From: Planctomycetota bacterium
GTDB lineage: Bacteria; Planctomycetota; Phycisphaerae; UBA1845
Length of the DNA stretch: 24,902 bases
NCBI GenBank assembly: GCA_024278775.1
Contig: JAJRSP010000239.1
Location: 1-24,902, forward strand
Reading direction: 5' to 3'
The notes beneath the pieces were generated by a model. The model saw only the letters and a list, made by a program, of their open reading frames with translations, did no database searches and had not been told where the DNA came from. Below, one piece after another: positions 15,405 to 24,410 of this stretch. The position numbers and the translations under genes are program-made. Each line of letters starts with the position of its first letter. The first letter of the stretch is position 1.

Positions 15405-16634
15405 TTATTCTTCTTTGCCCCATAGCGTGGCGAGTTCGATGAGCACGCGGACGGCCGTCTCCATCTGATCCAAACAGGCGAACTCCAGCGGCGAATGAAA
15501 ATTGTGCATGCCGGCCGACAGGTTCGGCGTGGGTAGCCCCAACTCGCTGAAACGCGAGCCGTCCGTGCCGCCGCGAATCGACTCGAAGACCGGTTCGATG
15601 CCGACGTGACGCATCGCCTGTTCGGCGAGTCCGACCGCACGTGGCACCTTCTCCAACGCTTCGACCATGTTGCGGTATTGCTTCGTGACGGAGATGTCGA
15701 TCGACGATCCCGGATGATCCTTGATGACCGCCGCGGCCATGTTGCGAAGCAGGTCCGCCTCATTGGCCAGATCCGCCGTCTCAAAGCTGCGGAGGATCAT
15801 GCGTATGGTGACCTCGCCCACTCCGCCGCTCACCACATACGGGTGAACGAAGCCGTCGCGGCCTTCGGTGACTTCCGGAGCAAGCCGATCCTTCGGAAGT
15901 CGCGTCAGGAAGTCGGCGGCCACCTTCATCGCGTTAACCATTTTTCCTTTGGCCAACCCGGGGTGAATGTTTTTCCCGGTGACGGTGACGATGGCCAGGT
16001 CTGCTGAAAAGGTTTCATTTTCGATCTGACCCTCATCCTCACCGTCAAGGGTGTATCCGACGACGGCATTGACCTCCGCAAGATCGACTTTGTCCGTGCC
16101 GTGGCCGATCTCCTCGTCGCAGGTGAACACGATCCGGATGGGGCCGTGCTTGATGTCGGGTTGACTCATCAGTTGCGCGGCCGTCGTCATGATAATCGCG
16201 ACGCCGGATTTGTCGTCGGCACCCAGCAGCGTGGTGCCATCGCTAGTGATGATGGTTTTTCCCTTGAGCTTGCCGAGCGCGACGGTCTCGGAGACGCGGA
16301 TCACTTTGGTCGGATCGCCTGGCAGGGTGATATCCTTGCCATCGTAGTTATCGTGGACGACCGGTTTGATGTTTTTTCCCGGTGCCTCGGGCGAGGTGTC
16401 CACGTGAGCGAACCACGCGATGGTGGGCGCGCCCTCCACGTTACCGGGAATCGTAGCCATGACGATTCCGTGCTTGCTCATGCTGACATCGGCCAGCCCG
16501 AGTTGTGTCAGCTCTTCAGCGAGCATCTTGCCGAGTTCCAGTTGTCCCGGTGAACTCGGGTAACAGTCCGCGTCTTCGGCGGCCGTCGTTTCGACCTGGA
16601 CATAGCGACAAAACCGATCAAGTAGTGTGGTCAT
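15405..16634 (-). CDS. pepT: Peptidase T, M20B tripeptide aminopeptidase
   Basis: Cytoplasmic zinc aminopeptidase that removes the N-terminal residue of tripeptides. From ATG 16634 (MTTLLDRFCRYVQVET) it has 409 residues, the family length. Conserved residues: His77 and Asp79 (FAHVDTSPE), bridging Asp140 (GADDKSG), Glu174 and Glu175 (CDEEIGHGTD), Asp197 (TLDGEDEG) and a terminal His in GMHNFHSPLEF. The frame extends nine codons upstream (16661), but AGAAAGG lies just before ATG 16634 and the homologous start fits there. It begins 39 bases after the M16 peptidase gene and ends 21 bases before pepD. A run of eight G (16651-16658, plus strand) lies in the gap before it. Confidence 0.94.
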   Translation of the reverse strand: MTTLLDRFCRYVQVETTAAEDADCYPSSPGQLELGKMLAEELTQLGLADVSMSKHGIVMATIPGNVEGAPTIAWFAHVDTSPEAPGKNIKPVVHDNYDGKDITLPGDPTKVIRVSETVALGKLKGKTIITSDGTTLLGADDKSGVAIIMTTAAQLMSQPDIKHGPIRIVFTCDEEIGHGTDKVDLAEVNAVVGYTLDGEDEGQIENETFSADLAIVTVTGKNIHPGLAKGKMVNAMKVAADFLTRLPKDRLAPEVTEGRDGFVHPYVVSGGVGEVTIRMILRSFETADLANEADLLRNMAAAVIKDHPGSSIDISVTKQYRNMVEALEKVPRAVGLAEQAMRHVGIEPVFESIRGGTDGSRFSELGLPTPNLSAGMHNFHSPLEFACLDQMETAVRVLIELATLWGKEE

Positions 16635-16673
16635 AAGCCTTTCTCTGTATGGGGGGGGCACGGGTTTTGTTAC

Positions 16674-19379
16674 TTATTTGGGGTCACCGGAGGGTGTCAG
16701 TTCCACCGGTTCCGGCAGCCCGAGGTCTCCGATCTGACTGAGAATGCGATCCCGATCACCGACGAGGACGAGCACACTCTGTTCCAACGGTATCGCGTCG
16801 TAGGCAAGACGGTTGAGGTCGGCGTGGCCCACCTGCGACATCATGTCAAGGTCTTGTCCTAGTTGGGAAAACGATTGACCGTTGCGTACCAGCGTGACAC
16901 CGGCCCGGATGATGCCACTCAGTCCTTGGAAGTCCTGCATCATACGCATACGCTGCGTGGTACGGGTTTTATTGGCTTCGGTTTTAGTGATGTCTCCGGA
17001 TCGGATCGAAGCAAACTCTTTCAGGAATTCACGGATCGAGGCACCGGTGACATCGGCCCTGACGCTCGAGCTGGCCGTCAGGTAGCCCAAAGAGGGAGAC
17101 ATCACGAAGCTTGATCTAGCGCCGTAGGTGTACCCTTTGGCCTCTCGCAGGTTTTGATTCAGCCGGCTCGTAAAGCTACCACCGAGAATGGTGTTGAACA
17201 GTTGCAGGTGCACGCGTCGCTTATCAGAGTACGCTACGCCCGGCATCGTAAACCGAACGACGGTCTGCACCGCACCGGGTCGATCGACAATGTAGAGCCT
17301 GCGTTCGGTCGGATGCGCCGCGGGAAAACTCGGCGCTTGCAGACCCGGAGTTTGGTCCGAGTCACGCCAGGGTCCGAATGTTTTCTCGAGTTCGGTACGC
17401 ACGTCCGCCTTGGGAAGAGCGCCCGCAACGAAGATCACGGCTGCCGATGGGCGGTACAACCGCTTGTGGAAGATCTTGGCTTCTTCCAGAGTTGCCGCCT
17501 GAGCCGAATCGACGGTGCCGAGGCGCGGGTGGCCAAAGGGATGTTCGTCGCCAAAGAACGCACGCATGCTCACCGTAGAAGCGACATAGGTGGGTCGATC
17601 CAGACGCCGTTTGAGATCCTGAACGTGTAAGTCATGAACGCGTCGCCATTCCTTCGTGTCGAACCGGGGGTTCTTGACGGCCTCGGCGGCCAGCGCCAAA
17701 GCCTTTCCGAAGTTTCGCGATAGCACGGAAAGTGACACCGTTGTCGATTCCAACTCGCTGAAGACGTCAAAAGAAGCCCCGAGCTGATCCAACGCGTCGG
17801 CAAATCCGATCGCCGATAGATCTCCCGCGCCTTCGTCGAGCATGTTCGCGGTGAGCGTGGCCAGACCGGCCCGCCCCTTGGGGTCGGAAGTCGTGCCGTA
17901 GGGAAACATGATCGCGACTTCGATCAGCGGGAGTTCCTTTCGTTGCCAATAATGCACGGTGATGCCGTTGCTCAACGAAAACGTATCCGGCTCCAATGGT
18001 GAAAATGGCTTGGCTTTTGCGATCAGCGGTTGTGTGTCTCGCGGGTTGGTCTCCGGCGTTTTCAGATTGGGTACGACCCGCAAAATCAAACGCCTGTCGG
18101 GTGTCAGTGTTTTTGCGGCCCAGCTACGGACGTCTTCGGTCGTGGCATGGCGATACCGATCAAGATCACGTTGGAACGAGTCCGGCTCTCCGAAGAAGAA
18201 CTGGTAGGCGTTCAACAGGTCCGCTCGCCCCAGAAGGGACTGCCGCCGATTCAGCGAGCGGAACTCGATTTGTGCGCGTTCGCGTTCGAGTTCCGCTTTG
18301 GTCGGACCGTTGGTGGCGAATTGCTGAATCACTTCGTCGATGGCCGCTTCCAGTTTGTCTTGCGACACGCCGGGCTCGGCCGTCGCCTCGATGTAAAACA
18401 GTGAGCCAAGCAGCATGGATGATTGGTACGCTGTGACATCCACGGCCAGCTTGTTTTCATAGATCAGCTTTTGATAAAGCCGGCTGGAGATGCCCGAGGA
18501 GAGCACCGCGGCGGCCAGGTCCATCTCGGCATCACCCGAGGCGAAGTGGGCCGGGCTGTGGTACACCATGATGGTGCGGGCGAACTGGACATCGTCTGTC
18601 TCGGTGACGCGAATGACCCGGTCCAGTTGCACCGGCTCCGCCGTGGCGTGGATGACATCCGACCCGCGCGGCAACGTGCCGAAGAGATCAGCGATCAACG
18701 GCTTCACCTCGTCGGGGTTGAAATCACCCGCGACCACGAGCGACGCGTTGCTCGGGACGTAGTAGATGGCGAAGAAGTTCTTGACATCATCCACGGTCGC
18801 GGCTTCCAGGTCTTCGTGCGTGCCGATCACGGGAATGTGATACGGGTGCCCCTCGGGAAACATCAACTCGTAGACGCGGAGATCAGCTTTGCCATAGGGG
18901 CGGTTCTCATAGCTCTGCCGTCTCTCGTTGCGTACGACGTCGCGCTGTTTGTCGAGTTTTTCCTGAGTCATGTTCTTGCCCAGGTCTTCGAGTCGGTCGG
19001 CCTCCAGCCAGAGAAGGGTGGGCAAAAGCTCGGCCGGTCCCATCTCATAATAGTTCGTTCGGTCTTCACTGGTGCTGGCGTTGTTCCAGCCGCCGCCCGC
19101 CTCCATGATGTTGTCAAAGTCTGACCCGGCCACCCGTTTGGTGCCCATGAACATGAGGTGTTCAAACAGGTGTGCGAAGCCGGACCGTCCCGGCCGCTCA
19201 TCTTTGCTCGCGACGTAATACCACGTATTGACGGCCGCCATCGGCAGCGTGTGATCCTCATGCAGAATCACGGTCATACCGTTGGGAAGTGTGTACTTCT
19301 CATACGGGACCGCCTCGGCGCTAACCCCGGAAAAAAACGCGGTCCAAGCTACGAGTGAAACGCAAACGCAACGTGTCAT
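16674..19379 (-). CDS. Secreted M16 zinc metallopeptidase, fused two-domain
   Basis: Pitrilysin-type peptidase of 901 residues with both M16 halves in one chain. From ATG 19379 there is a signal peptide (about residues 1-22, ending VSAEA), so it probably acts in the periplasm or at the surface. The N-terminal half has the inverted zinc motif HLFEH (70-74) and the distal ligand Glu151 (RNERRQSYENRPYG), 77 residues beyond His74 as expected. The C-terminal half lacks HxxEH (LTANMLDEGAG) but keeps the Arg/Tyr pair in LREAKGYTYGARSS, as in processing-peptidase-like pairs. AGGAG lies eight or nine bases before ATG 19379; the longer frame to 19715 is rejected because it overlaps the divergent promoter region. 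It is the first gene of the M16-pepT-pepD operon. Substrate unknown. Confidence 0.92.
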   Translation of the reverse strand: MTRCVCVSLVAWTAFFSGVSAEAVPYEKYTLPNGMTVILHEDHTLPMAAVNTWYYVASKDERPGRSGFAHLFEHLMFMGTKRVAGSDFDNIMEAGGGWNNASTSEDRTNYYEMGPAELLPTLLWLEADRLEDLGKNMTQEKLDKQRDVVRNERRQSYENRPYGKADLRVYELMFPEGHPYHIPVIGTHEDLEAATVDDVKNFFAIYYVPSNASLVVAGDFNPDEVKPLIADLFGTLPRGSDVIHATAEPVQLDRVIRVTETDDVQFARTIMVYHSPAHFASGDAEMDLAAAVLSSGISSRLYQKLIYENKLAVDVTAYQSSMLLGSLFYIEATAEPGVSQDKLEAAIDEVIQQFATNGPTKAELERERAQIEFRSLNRRQSLLGRADLLNAYQFFFGEPDSFQRDLDRYRHATTEDVRSWAAKTLTPDRRLILRVVPNLKTPETNPRDTQPLIAKAKPFSPLEPDTFSLSNGITVHYWQRKELPLIEVAIMFPYGTTSDPKGRAGLATLTANMLDEGAGDLSAIGFADALDQLGASFDVFSELESTTVSLSVLSRNFGKALALAAEAVKNPRFDTKEWRRVHDLHVQDLKRRLDRPTYVASTVSMRAFFGDEHPFGHPRLGTVDSAQAATLEEAKIFHKRLYRPSAAVIFVAGALPKADVRTELEKTFGPWRDSDQTPGLQAPSFPAAHPTERRLYIVDRPGAVQTVVRFTMPGVAYSDKRRVHLQLFNTILGGSFTSRLNQNLREAKGYTYGARSSFVMSPSLGYLTASSSVRADVTGASIREFLKEFASIRSGDITKTEANKTRTTQRMRMMQDFQGLSGIIRAGVTLVRNGQSFSQLGQDLDMMSQVGHADLNRLAYDAIPLEQSVLVLVGDRDRILSQIGDLGLPEPVELTPSGDPK

Positions 19380-19516
19380 GATTGGTACTCCTGGCGGGTG
19401 AATCCGCACCTGATGGGCGAAAAACACCGAGTGGTCAACTCTTCCTGGCAGCGGTTGGCGGGCAACCCCCACACTGGCTGGGCCAGAGGATACCCGACGG
19501 ACGAAGCGTTGGCCAC

Positions 19517-19535
19517 TATCTCGCGCTGCGAGATA
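19517..19535. promoter_or_regulatory. Perfect inverted repeat in the M16-rlmN divergent region
   Basis: TATCTCGC-GCT-GCGAGATA is a perfect 8-bp dyad with a 3-base centre. It lies between the divergent peptidase operon (starts 19379) and rlmN (starts 19607). Its size and position suit a dimeric repressor operator or a small hairpin in one of the leaders. No other copy was seen in the window. Confidence 0.4.
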
Positions 19536-19569
19536 CGGCTCACGCGAATAAGGTTTTATGGCCGGGGGC

Positions 19570-19597
19570 TCGACCATACCCCCTAGAACGTTACAAT
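19570..19597 (+). promoter_or_regulatory. Possible promoter giving a leaderless rlmN mRNA
   Basis: TCGACC (19570-19575) and TACAAT (19592-19597) are spaced by 16 bases. Transcription would begin about 19603-19605, only two or three bases before ATG 19607. No Shine-Dalgarno is seen before that ATG, which fits a leaderless transcript. The -35 is a moderate match only. Confidence 0.45.
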
Positions 19598-19606
19598 GGC
19601 TCCTGC

Positions 19607-20704
19607 ATGTGTAGCACGGAATCGATTCCCGAGACGGACGCGCCGAGACCGCGCGGATTTTTCGATCTGACCCCCACGGAGTTGGAAACGCTGCTGACGT
19701 CCTGGAATCAGCCACGCTTCCGTGCGAACCAAATTGTCGATTGGGTTTACCAAAAGGGTGTCACCGCTTATGCCGAAATGACCAACCTGCCCAAAGCGCT
19801 GCGTGATCGACTTACCGGCGACGTGCCGTTGTTCGAATCCGAGGTGGTTCGCCGACAAGATTCGACCGATGGCGTCATCAAGTTGTTGCTTCAGTGGCCA
19901 GATGACGCCACGAGCGAATGCGTACTCATCCCTGAGGGCGAACGGCGAACGGCATGCATCTCCAGTCAGGTAGGTTGTCCGGTCGGGTGTGTGTTCTGCG
20001 CGAGCGGGCTGCGTGGGCTTCAGCGGCAGTTGTCGGCCGGTGAGATCGTCGAACAGGCGATGCGTATCGCATCACTTTGCGGCGACGGAATCCGGCTCTC
20101 TAATGTCGTGTTCATGGGGCTTGGTGAGCCGCTGGCCAACTATGCCGCTACGGTCCGCGCCGTGCGGACGATCAACGCTTCGTGGGGCATGGGTATCGGG
20201 GCGCGCAAGATTACCGTCAGCACAGTGGGCCTCGTGAATCAGATGAGACGGCTGGCCGAGGAGGGGTTACAGATCACGTTGGCCGTTTCGCTTCACGCAC
20301 CGAACGACGAACTGCGTCAGCGGTTGATCCCCTGGGCCGATCGCGTCGCCATCGATGATCTGATTCAGGCCGGCCGCTATTACTTTGAACGCACGGGTCG
20401 TGAGATTACCCTCGAATATATCCTGCTGCGGGGCCTTAACGACGGCGTGGACCAGGCACGTTTGCTTTCTCAGGTCACGAAGCGAATGCGATGCAACGTC
20501 AATCTGATTTCGTACAACCCGGTGGACGGCTTACCGTATGGGCGGTCGACAAAGGAATCCGTCGCAGCGTTCGAGGCTACACTGCGAGAGGCCGGTGTGA
20601 ACGTTCACGTCCGGCGGAGTCGCGGGCTGGATATCGACGCCGCGTGTGGTCAGTTGCGCCGCCGAAGCGACAGCGGCACGACCCCGCTCCCCGTGATCGG
20701 TTAG
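19607..20704 (+). CDS. rlmN: Dual-specificity RNA adenine-C2 methyltransferase RlmN
   Basis: Radical-SAM enzyme that methylates C2 of A2503 in 23S rRNA and, in many bacteria, A37 of some tRNAs. It has 365 residues. The N-terminal accessory domain has FRANQIVDWVYQKG. The iron-sulfur motif is Cys124-x3-Cys128-x2-Cys131 (GCPVGCVFC), with GLGEP (Glu174) in the barrel, and the methyl-carrying C-terminal Cys347 is in DAACGQLR. SLHAPND and the ISYNP motif are also typical. The frame is open upstream to 19382, but the conserved protein begins near MCSTESIPETD, so ATG 19607 is chosen. It lies divergent to the peptidase operon and 77 bases before the isomerase-like gene. Confidence 0.95.
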   Translation: MCSTESIPETDAPRPRGFFDLTPTELETLLTSWNQPRFRANQIVDWVYQKGVTAYAEMTNLPKALRDRLTGDVPLFESEVVRRQDSTDGVIKLLLQWPDDATSECVLIPEGERRTACISSQVGCPVGCVFCASGLRGLQRQLSAGEIVEQAMRIASLCGDGIRLSNVVFMGLGEPLANYAATVRAVRTINASWGMGIGARKITVSTVGLVNQMRRLAEEGLQITLAVSLHAPNDELRQRLIPWADRVAIDDLIQAGRYYFERTGREITLEYILLRGLNDGVDQARLLSQVTKRMRCNVNLISYNPVDGLPYGRSTKESVAAFEATLREAGVNVHVRRSRGLDIDAACGQLRRRSDSGTTPLPVIG

Positions 20705-20781
20705 TCTATCCGCGAGGTGGGAGTGTCTGGACGGGCGGGTGTGCCGGGAAGGCGGTCCCGAAAAAGTAAACGGAGCCTACG

Positions 20782-21609
20782 GTGCTGGAACTGGGTGTGT
20801 GCAGTTGGAGCCTCGATCGGGAAGATGCCGTGCGGGCGATTCGCCTGGCCGGCTCGTCGCTCGGCGTTCGCGCGGTTCAGGTGGGTTTCTTTTCTCACGC
20901 TACGGTCGAGGGCGCTTCCGCAGAATCGCTGGCGGCTGCTGCGGACGCGGCGGGGTGTACCATCGTCGGCACGTTCGTCGGGTTTGAGTCCGAGGATTAC
21001 ACGTCTATCGCCACCATCGCAGAGACCGGTGGGTTCTTGCCCGATACGGCTTGGGAAGGTCGGTTGGACATCATCCGTCGTGTGGCCGCGCTGACCGGAC
21101 CGCTGGGCTGCCCGTATGTGGGTGTTCACGTCGGGACGATCCCGGAGGACGAAACGGTGCCGGCGTGGGATGTTCTGGTATCGCGCACGCGGATCGTTGC
21201 GGATGAGCTGTCTGGTTCCGATTTGACGCTGCTTCTGGAAACAGGTCGGGAGCCCGTGGCGGTGTTGCTCCGGTTCATTGATGCGGTCGCAAGGGACAAC
21301 GTGAGCGTCGGCTTTGACCCAGGGAACCTGACGGTGTACGGCGTGGATGATCCGGTGCGTGCGGTGGCCACGCTACGAGGTCGCTTCCAACTAATGCACC
21401 TGAAAGATGCCTTTCATTCGGAGAATCCGGGAGTGGAATATGGTCGTCGCGCGGAACTCGGTGCGGGTGACACGCAGATTCCGCGCATACTGAGCAAACT
21501 CCGTGTGATTGGCTTCTCGGGACCGGTGCTGGTGGAAGTGGCCGGGCGGGGCGGCGACATCACACCGACCGTCGTGGCAGTGGACTACGTACGCTCGATG
21601 TTGGAGTGA
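20782..21609 (+). CDS. Sugar-phosphate isomerase/epimerase-like TIM barrel
   Basis: Probable cytoplasmic metal-dependent sugar isomerase or epimerase of the xylose-isomerase-like (AP endonuclease 2) superfamily, 275 residues. Start is GTG 20782 with GGAG seven or eight bases upstream. The opening LGVCSWSL strand is typical. Candidate metal ligands are present at the usual strand ends: Glu in LLLETGREP, Asp in GFDPGNL, His in LMHLKDAF and Glu in VLVEVAGRGGD. A true endonuclease IV is unlikely at this length and without its full His set. It ends 10 bases before trpF, so the two are probably co-transcribed. Its substrate cannot be read; the trpF linkage does not itself imply a tryptophan role. 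Confidence 0.82.
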   Translation: MLELGVCSWSLDREDAVRAIRLAGSSLGVRAVQVGFFSHATVEGASAESLAAAADAAGCTIVGTFVGFESEDYTSIATIAETGGFLPDTAWEGRLDIIRRVAALTGPLGCPYVGVHVGTIPEDETVPAWDVLVSRTRIVADELSGSDLTLLLETGREPVAVLLRFIDAVARDNVSVGFDPGNLTVYGVDDPVRAVATLRGRFQLMHLKDAFHSENPGVEYGRRAELGAGDTQIPRILSKLRVIGFSGPVLVEVAGRGGDITPTVVAVDYVRSMLE

Positions 21610-21619
21610 TTCCGACCCT

Positions 21620-22282
21620 ATGATCGTCAAGATATGCGGTATCACCACGGCTGCCGATGCCTCGGAGGCCCGAGACGCCGGTGCGGATCTTCTCGGTCTG
21701 AACCTCGTGGCGGGGCCGCGGCAGATCACTCTCGATACGGCCCGAGACATCGTCGCCGGTTTGGATGACCCCGGCTGCGTCGTCGCGTTGCTCCGTGCGG
21801 AAGATGACACGGCGTGGCATAGCGCCGCCGAGGCGTTGGCCCAATCCGGTGCCGGGTACGTTCAGCTCTACGGTAGCGTCGATGCGCAGGTCATGGAGAC
21901 AGTGCGGGGGCTTGGGTTCCGAGTGATCTGGGTGTACCACGTTCCGGCTGACGGAGACTTGCGTGAATTACCTTCGCAGCTCGCGGCGCTTGGCCCGGTA
22001 CCGCCGGACTACCTGCTGCTCGACGCGAGCGATCCGACGCGATTGGGTGGTACCGGTCTCACGTTGGACGGGCTAGCGCTGGCGGCTTCTCTGAGGGATT
22101 GCCCGGTGGCTCTTCCGCCCATTCTGCTGGCCGGCGGGCTCACCCCGGACAACGTATCGCTTGCGATTGCGCAGGTATCGCCACAGGGTGTGGATGTCAG
22201 TTCCGGCGTGGAGGCGTCGGAGGGGAAAAAAGCTCCGGAAAAGATTCGCGCCTTCATCGGAGTTGCAAGAGAGCTCCGGTGA
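21620..22282 (+). CDS. trpF: Phosphoribosylanthranilate isomerase
   Basis: Catalyses the Amadori rearrangement of phosphoribosylanthranilate, the third step of tryptophan synthesis, in the cytoplasm. It has 220 residues from ATG 21620. Family marks: KICGIT with the catalytic Cys, DAGADLLGLN, a catalytic Asp in LLLDAS, LAGGLTPDNV and GVDVSSGVE, which forms the phosphate site. Two usual residues differ: SPR is GPR (VAGPRQI) and QLHG is QLYG. The frame continues upstream inside the preceding gene, but the conserved start is at 21620, 10 bases after that gene's stop; no separate Shine-Dalgarno is close, which suggests coupling. No other trp gene is in the window. Confidence 0.9.
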   Translation: MIVKICGITTAADASEARDAGADLLGLNLVAGPRQITLDTARDIVAGLDDPGCVVALLRAEDDTAWHSAAEALAQSGAGYVQLYGSVDAQVMETVRGLGFRVIWVYHVPADGDLRELPSQLAALGPVPPDYLLLDASDPTRLGGTGLTLDGLALAASLRDCPVALPPILLAGGLTPDNVSLAIAQVSPQGVDVSSGVEASEGKKAPEKIRAFIGVARELR

Positions 22283-22574
22283 AACACTTACGGATCATTG
22301 CGGCTGCTACTATTGCTTATTGGGAGTGAAGGGGGATAACTGGGGACAGTCACCGATTTCTTAGCATTTTAGCCGGCGAGGCGTAGCCAGCCGGCCTTTC
22401 GACATGCGGGTACGGTTCCTGAACACCCCTCGGGCTACTGCTGGCGTTACGGCTCAAGAGCCGCCCGATTCGATAGAATGGCACGCAGCCGCGAATTGGG
22501 TGCGACGCTCAAAACCGGGAAACCTCGCAGGGGTACCTTGCGGTTTGGGATGGTTTCAACCGGCGTGGTGCGGC
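22283..22574. other. Intergenic region with GC palindrome
   Basis: No convincing gene. It lies between the convergent trpF and FG-GAP genes. It holds an imperfect hairpin with GCCGGC arms (22372-22377 and 22390-22395) followed by CTTTC, which could act as a weak terminator for trpF. A segment TGGGGACAGTCACCGATTTC (22341-22360) resembles sequence I recall near REP-associated transposases; no transposase is present. The rest shows nothing recognisable. Confidence 0.4.
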
Positions 22575-24098
22575 CTATCGCGTATTGCGGAACCAGACCA
22601 GGGCATCGTTGCTGAGTCCGCTCAGTCCGCTGCGGTCGAGTGTGACGAGCAGGTCATCCTTGCCGTCGCCGTCGATGTCGGCCACGTGAATCGTGTTGAT
22701 AAAGGTGGACCCGGCGATTTCGCCGGGCGATACGCTCGGGTCGGTCGTGGACAGCGCGTTGGTGCTTGTGGACGAAGGATCGTCATCGATGATGAGGTTG
22801 GATTCCCACTGGTTGAACACGCTCGACCCCGAAGCGCCGTCAAACCAGGCGAGCGCGCCGCCGGCGGAGGCCACCACTTCCACCTGTCCGTCACCGGTCA
22901 GGTCCGCCACCGCGATCGCGTTCGGCGCACGATCAATAAACTCGGCCAGCGTGAACACCTGCCACTGAATGTTGGGGATCGGCAGCGTGGCCGCCTCGTT
23001 CCCCGGACCTTTGAACCATTGGATTACCCGTCCGGCCGAAGACCGTACCACCACGTCGAGCGACCCATCTCCATCAAGATCACTGGTGGCGAGCGCATCG
23101 GCTTGCGTGGCAACCTGTCCCACCGTGCCCGTTTGCCATAGTCCGTCGGACACATGGAACGTGTCCTCCACATCCAGGGCTGGGTTGCGAAACCACCGCA
23201 CGTTCATACTCCCGGCCGTGGGGAACGTCGCGATGATATCCAGGTCGCCGTCGCCGTCCACATCGCCAAGTGTGACGTCTTTGATAGTCTCACCGCGTGA
23301 GACGGCGTTCGGGATGCGCGCTCCGGTCCAGAGGCTGTCGCGTACATTCGCGCCGCCCAAGTTGGTAAACAGAACGGCGTCGGCCGTACCTCCGGTGCCG
23401 CACGTGGAGTTCCACGCCACGACCAAATCCATATCCCCATCGAGGTCGATGTCGCCCATACGCATGCTCGTGAAGCCGCCGTCTTCGGGGATGCCGCCGT
23501 CTTGGCCGCTGCCCGATAGACGAGAGGTTTCGATCGGTGCCTCGGTCCACGCTAGCGCCTGGTTGACCTGCGCCGGGTCCGTCGGTCCGAGGTAGATCAT
23601 AATCAATCCGCTCAGTCCGCCGTCACCCGGGTTTTCGCTGTCGAGACAACCGGCGCCCGTGGATAGAGTGGATTTGAGCATCACCGCGATGTCCGAATGT
23701 CCGTCCTGGTCAAAGTCAGCCACGGCCAGACCGGATACGGTGACCGCCGGGACGGTAGCCGCAAGGGTCACCGTTTCGAACACGCGCTGCCCGGCGCTGT
23801 TGCGACGCTGCAGATGAATCTGCACCGGTTGCGATTGGTTCCACGCTGAAACGACGTCCATCATTCCGTCGCCGTCGAGATCATTGGCCACCGCGAACTG
23901 CGGACCGGCCGAGTCTTCCGCCTGCGGGTCTACCTGCGAAGCCATGAAGAAGCTGCTGGTGCGTCCGGTGTCGAGGAAGTCGTTATCAAAGTCCGCGAAA
24001 TTACCTCGGCAACCCGAAAAAGCGGCCATACCGATGGCGGAGAATCCGGCGAGCCAGCAAGCCGTTTTCTTGACCGTTCTCTTTAGCGATGCGTTCAT
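22575..24098 (-). CDS. FG-GAP/VCBS-repeat lipoprotein
   Basis: Surface or periplasmic beta-propeller protein, 507 residues, function unknown. The N-terminus is a lipoprotein signal with lipobox AFSGC (Cys30). Seven calcium-binding-type repeats follow: NDLDGDGMMD (about 72-81), ADFDQDGHSD, GDIDLDGDMD, GDVDGDGDLD, SDLDGDGSLD, the degenerate ADLTGDGQVE, and ADIDGDGKDD (about 472-481). Seven repeats would fit one complete seven-bladed propeller. Such domains bind calcium and often mediate attachment or carbohydrate binding. Start ATG 24098 has GAGG about nine bases before it. No partner gene is adjacent. Confidence 0.88.
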   Translation of the reverse strand: MNASLKRTVKKTACWLAGFSAIGMAAFSGCRGNFADFDNDFLDTGRTSSFFMASQVDPQAEDSAGPQFAVANDLDGDGMMDVVSAWNQSQPVQIHLQRRNSAGQRVFETVTLAATVPAVTVSGLAVADFDQDGHSDIAVMLKSTLSTGAGCLDSENPGDGGLSGLIMIYLGPTDPAQVNQALAWTEAPIETSRLSGSGQDGGIPEDGGFTSMRMGDIDLDGDMDLVVAWNSTCGTGGTADAVLFTNLGGANVRDSLWTGARIPNAVSRGETIKDVTLGDVDGDGDLDIIATFPTAGSMNVRWFRNPALDVEDTFHVSDGLWQTGTVGQVATQADALATSDLDGDGSLDVVVRSSAGRVIQWFKGPGNEAATLPIPNIQWQVFTLAEFIDRAPNAIAVADLTGDGQVEVVASAGGALAWFDGASGSSVFNQWESNLIIDDDPSSTSTNALSTTDPSVSPGEIAGSTFINTIHVADIDGDGKDDLLVTLDRSGLSGLSNDALVWFRNTR

Positions 24099-24178
24099 GT
24101 ACCCAAACCTCGGTTAAAGCAGTTCCAGCGATATCGAAGCGGTCCGATTGAGCTCCTGATGTTCGAAACGCCCCTGAG

Positions 24179-24200
24179 CCGCAGGCTTCAGCCTGCGCGG
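24179..24200. repeat. Short palindrome upstream of the FG-GAP gene
   Basis: CCGCAGGCT-TC-AGCCTGC followed by GCGG forms a near-perfect hairpin. The AGGCTTcAGCCTGC core resembles the inner hairpin of repeat family A (AGGCTTCCAGCCTGC), so this may be a reduced copy. Confidence 0.5.
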
Positions 24201-24410
24201 TGCCACGGAGATCGATTGACGCCCGCCACGCGAAGGATGGAATACACCTGGAGTATTCCTCAGTGCGCGCAGCAAGACGCCGTGCCTGTTATCGGCTCAT
24301 TCCAATGCCGCCTTTGGCTCACCGTCGTGGCGAGAGTGTGGCATCCAAAGATGCTCACCGCTGAGCCCCACGATATTCCTATCGATATGCTTATGTGCTG
24401 ACTGGGGGTA

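Noticed and set aside
16651..16658. Run of eight G between the M16 and pepT genes
   Set aside because: Not within a recognisable promoter or reading frame; too little evidence to propose slippage control.
19380..19715. 112-codon N-terminal extension of the M16 peptidase
   Set aside because: A signal peptide and a strong AGGAG site mark ATG 19379; the extension runs through the divergent promoter region and into rlmN.
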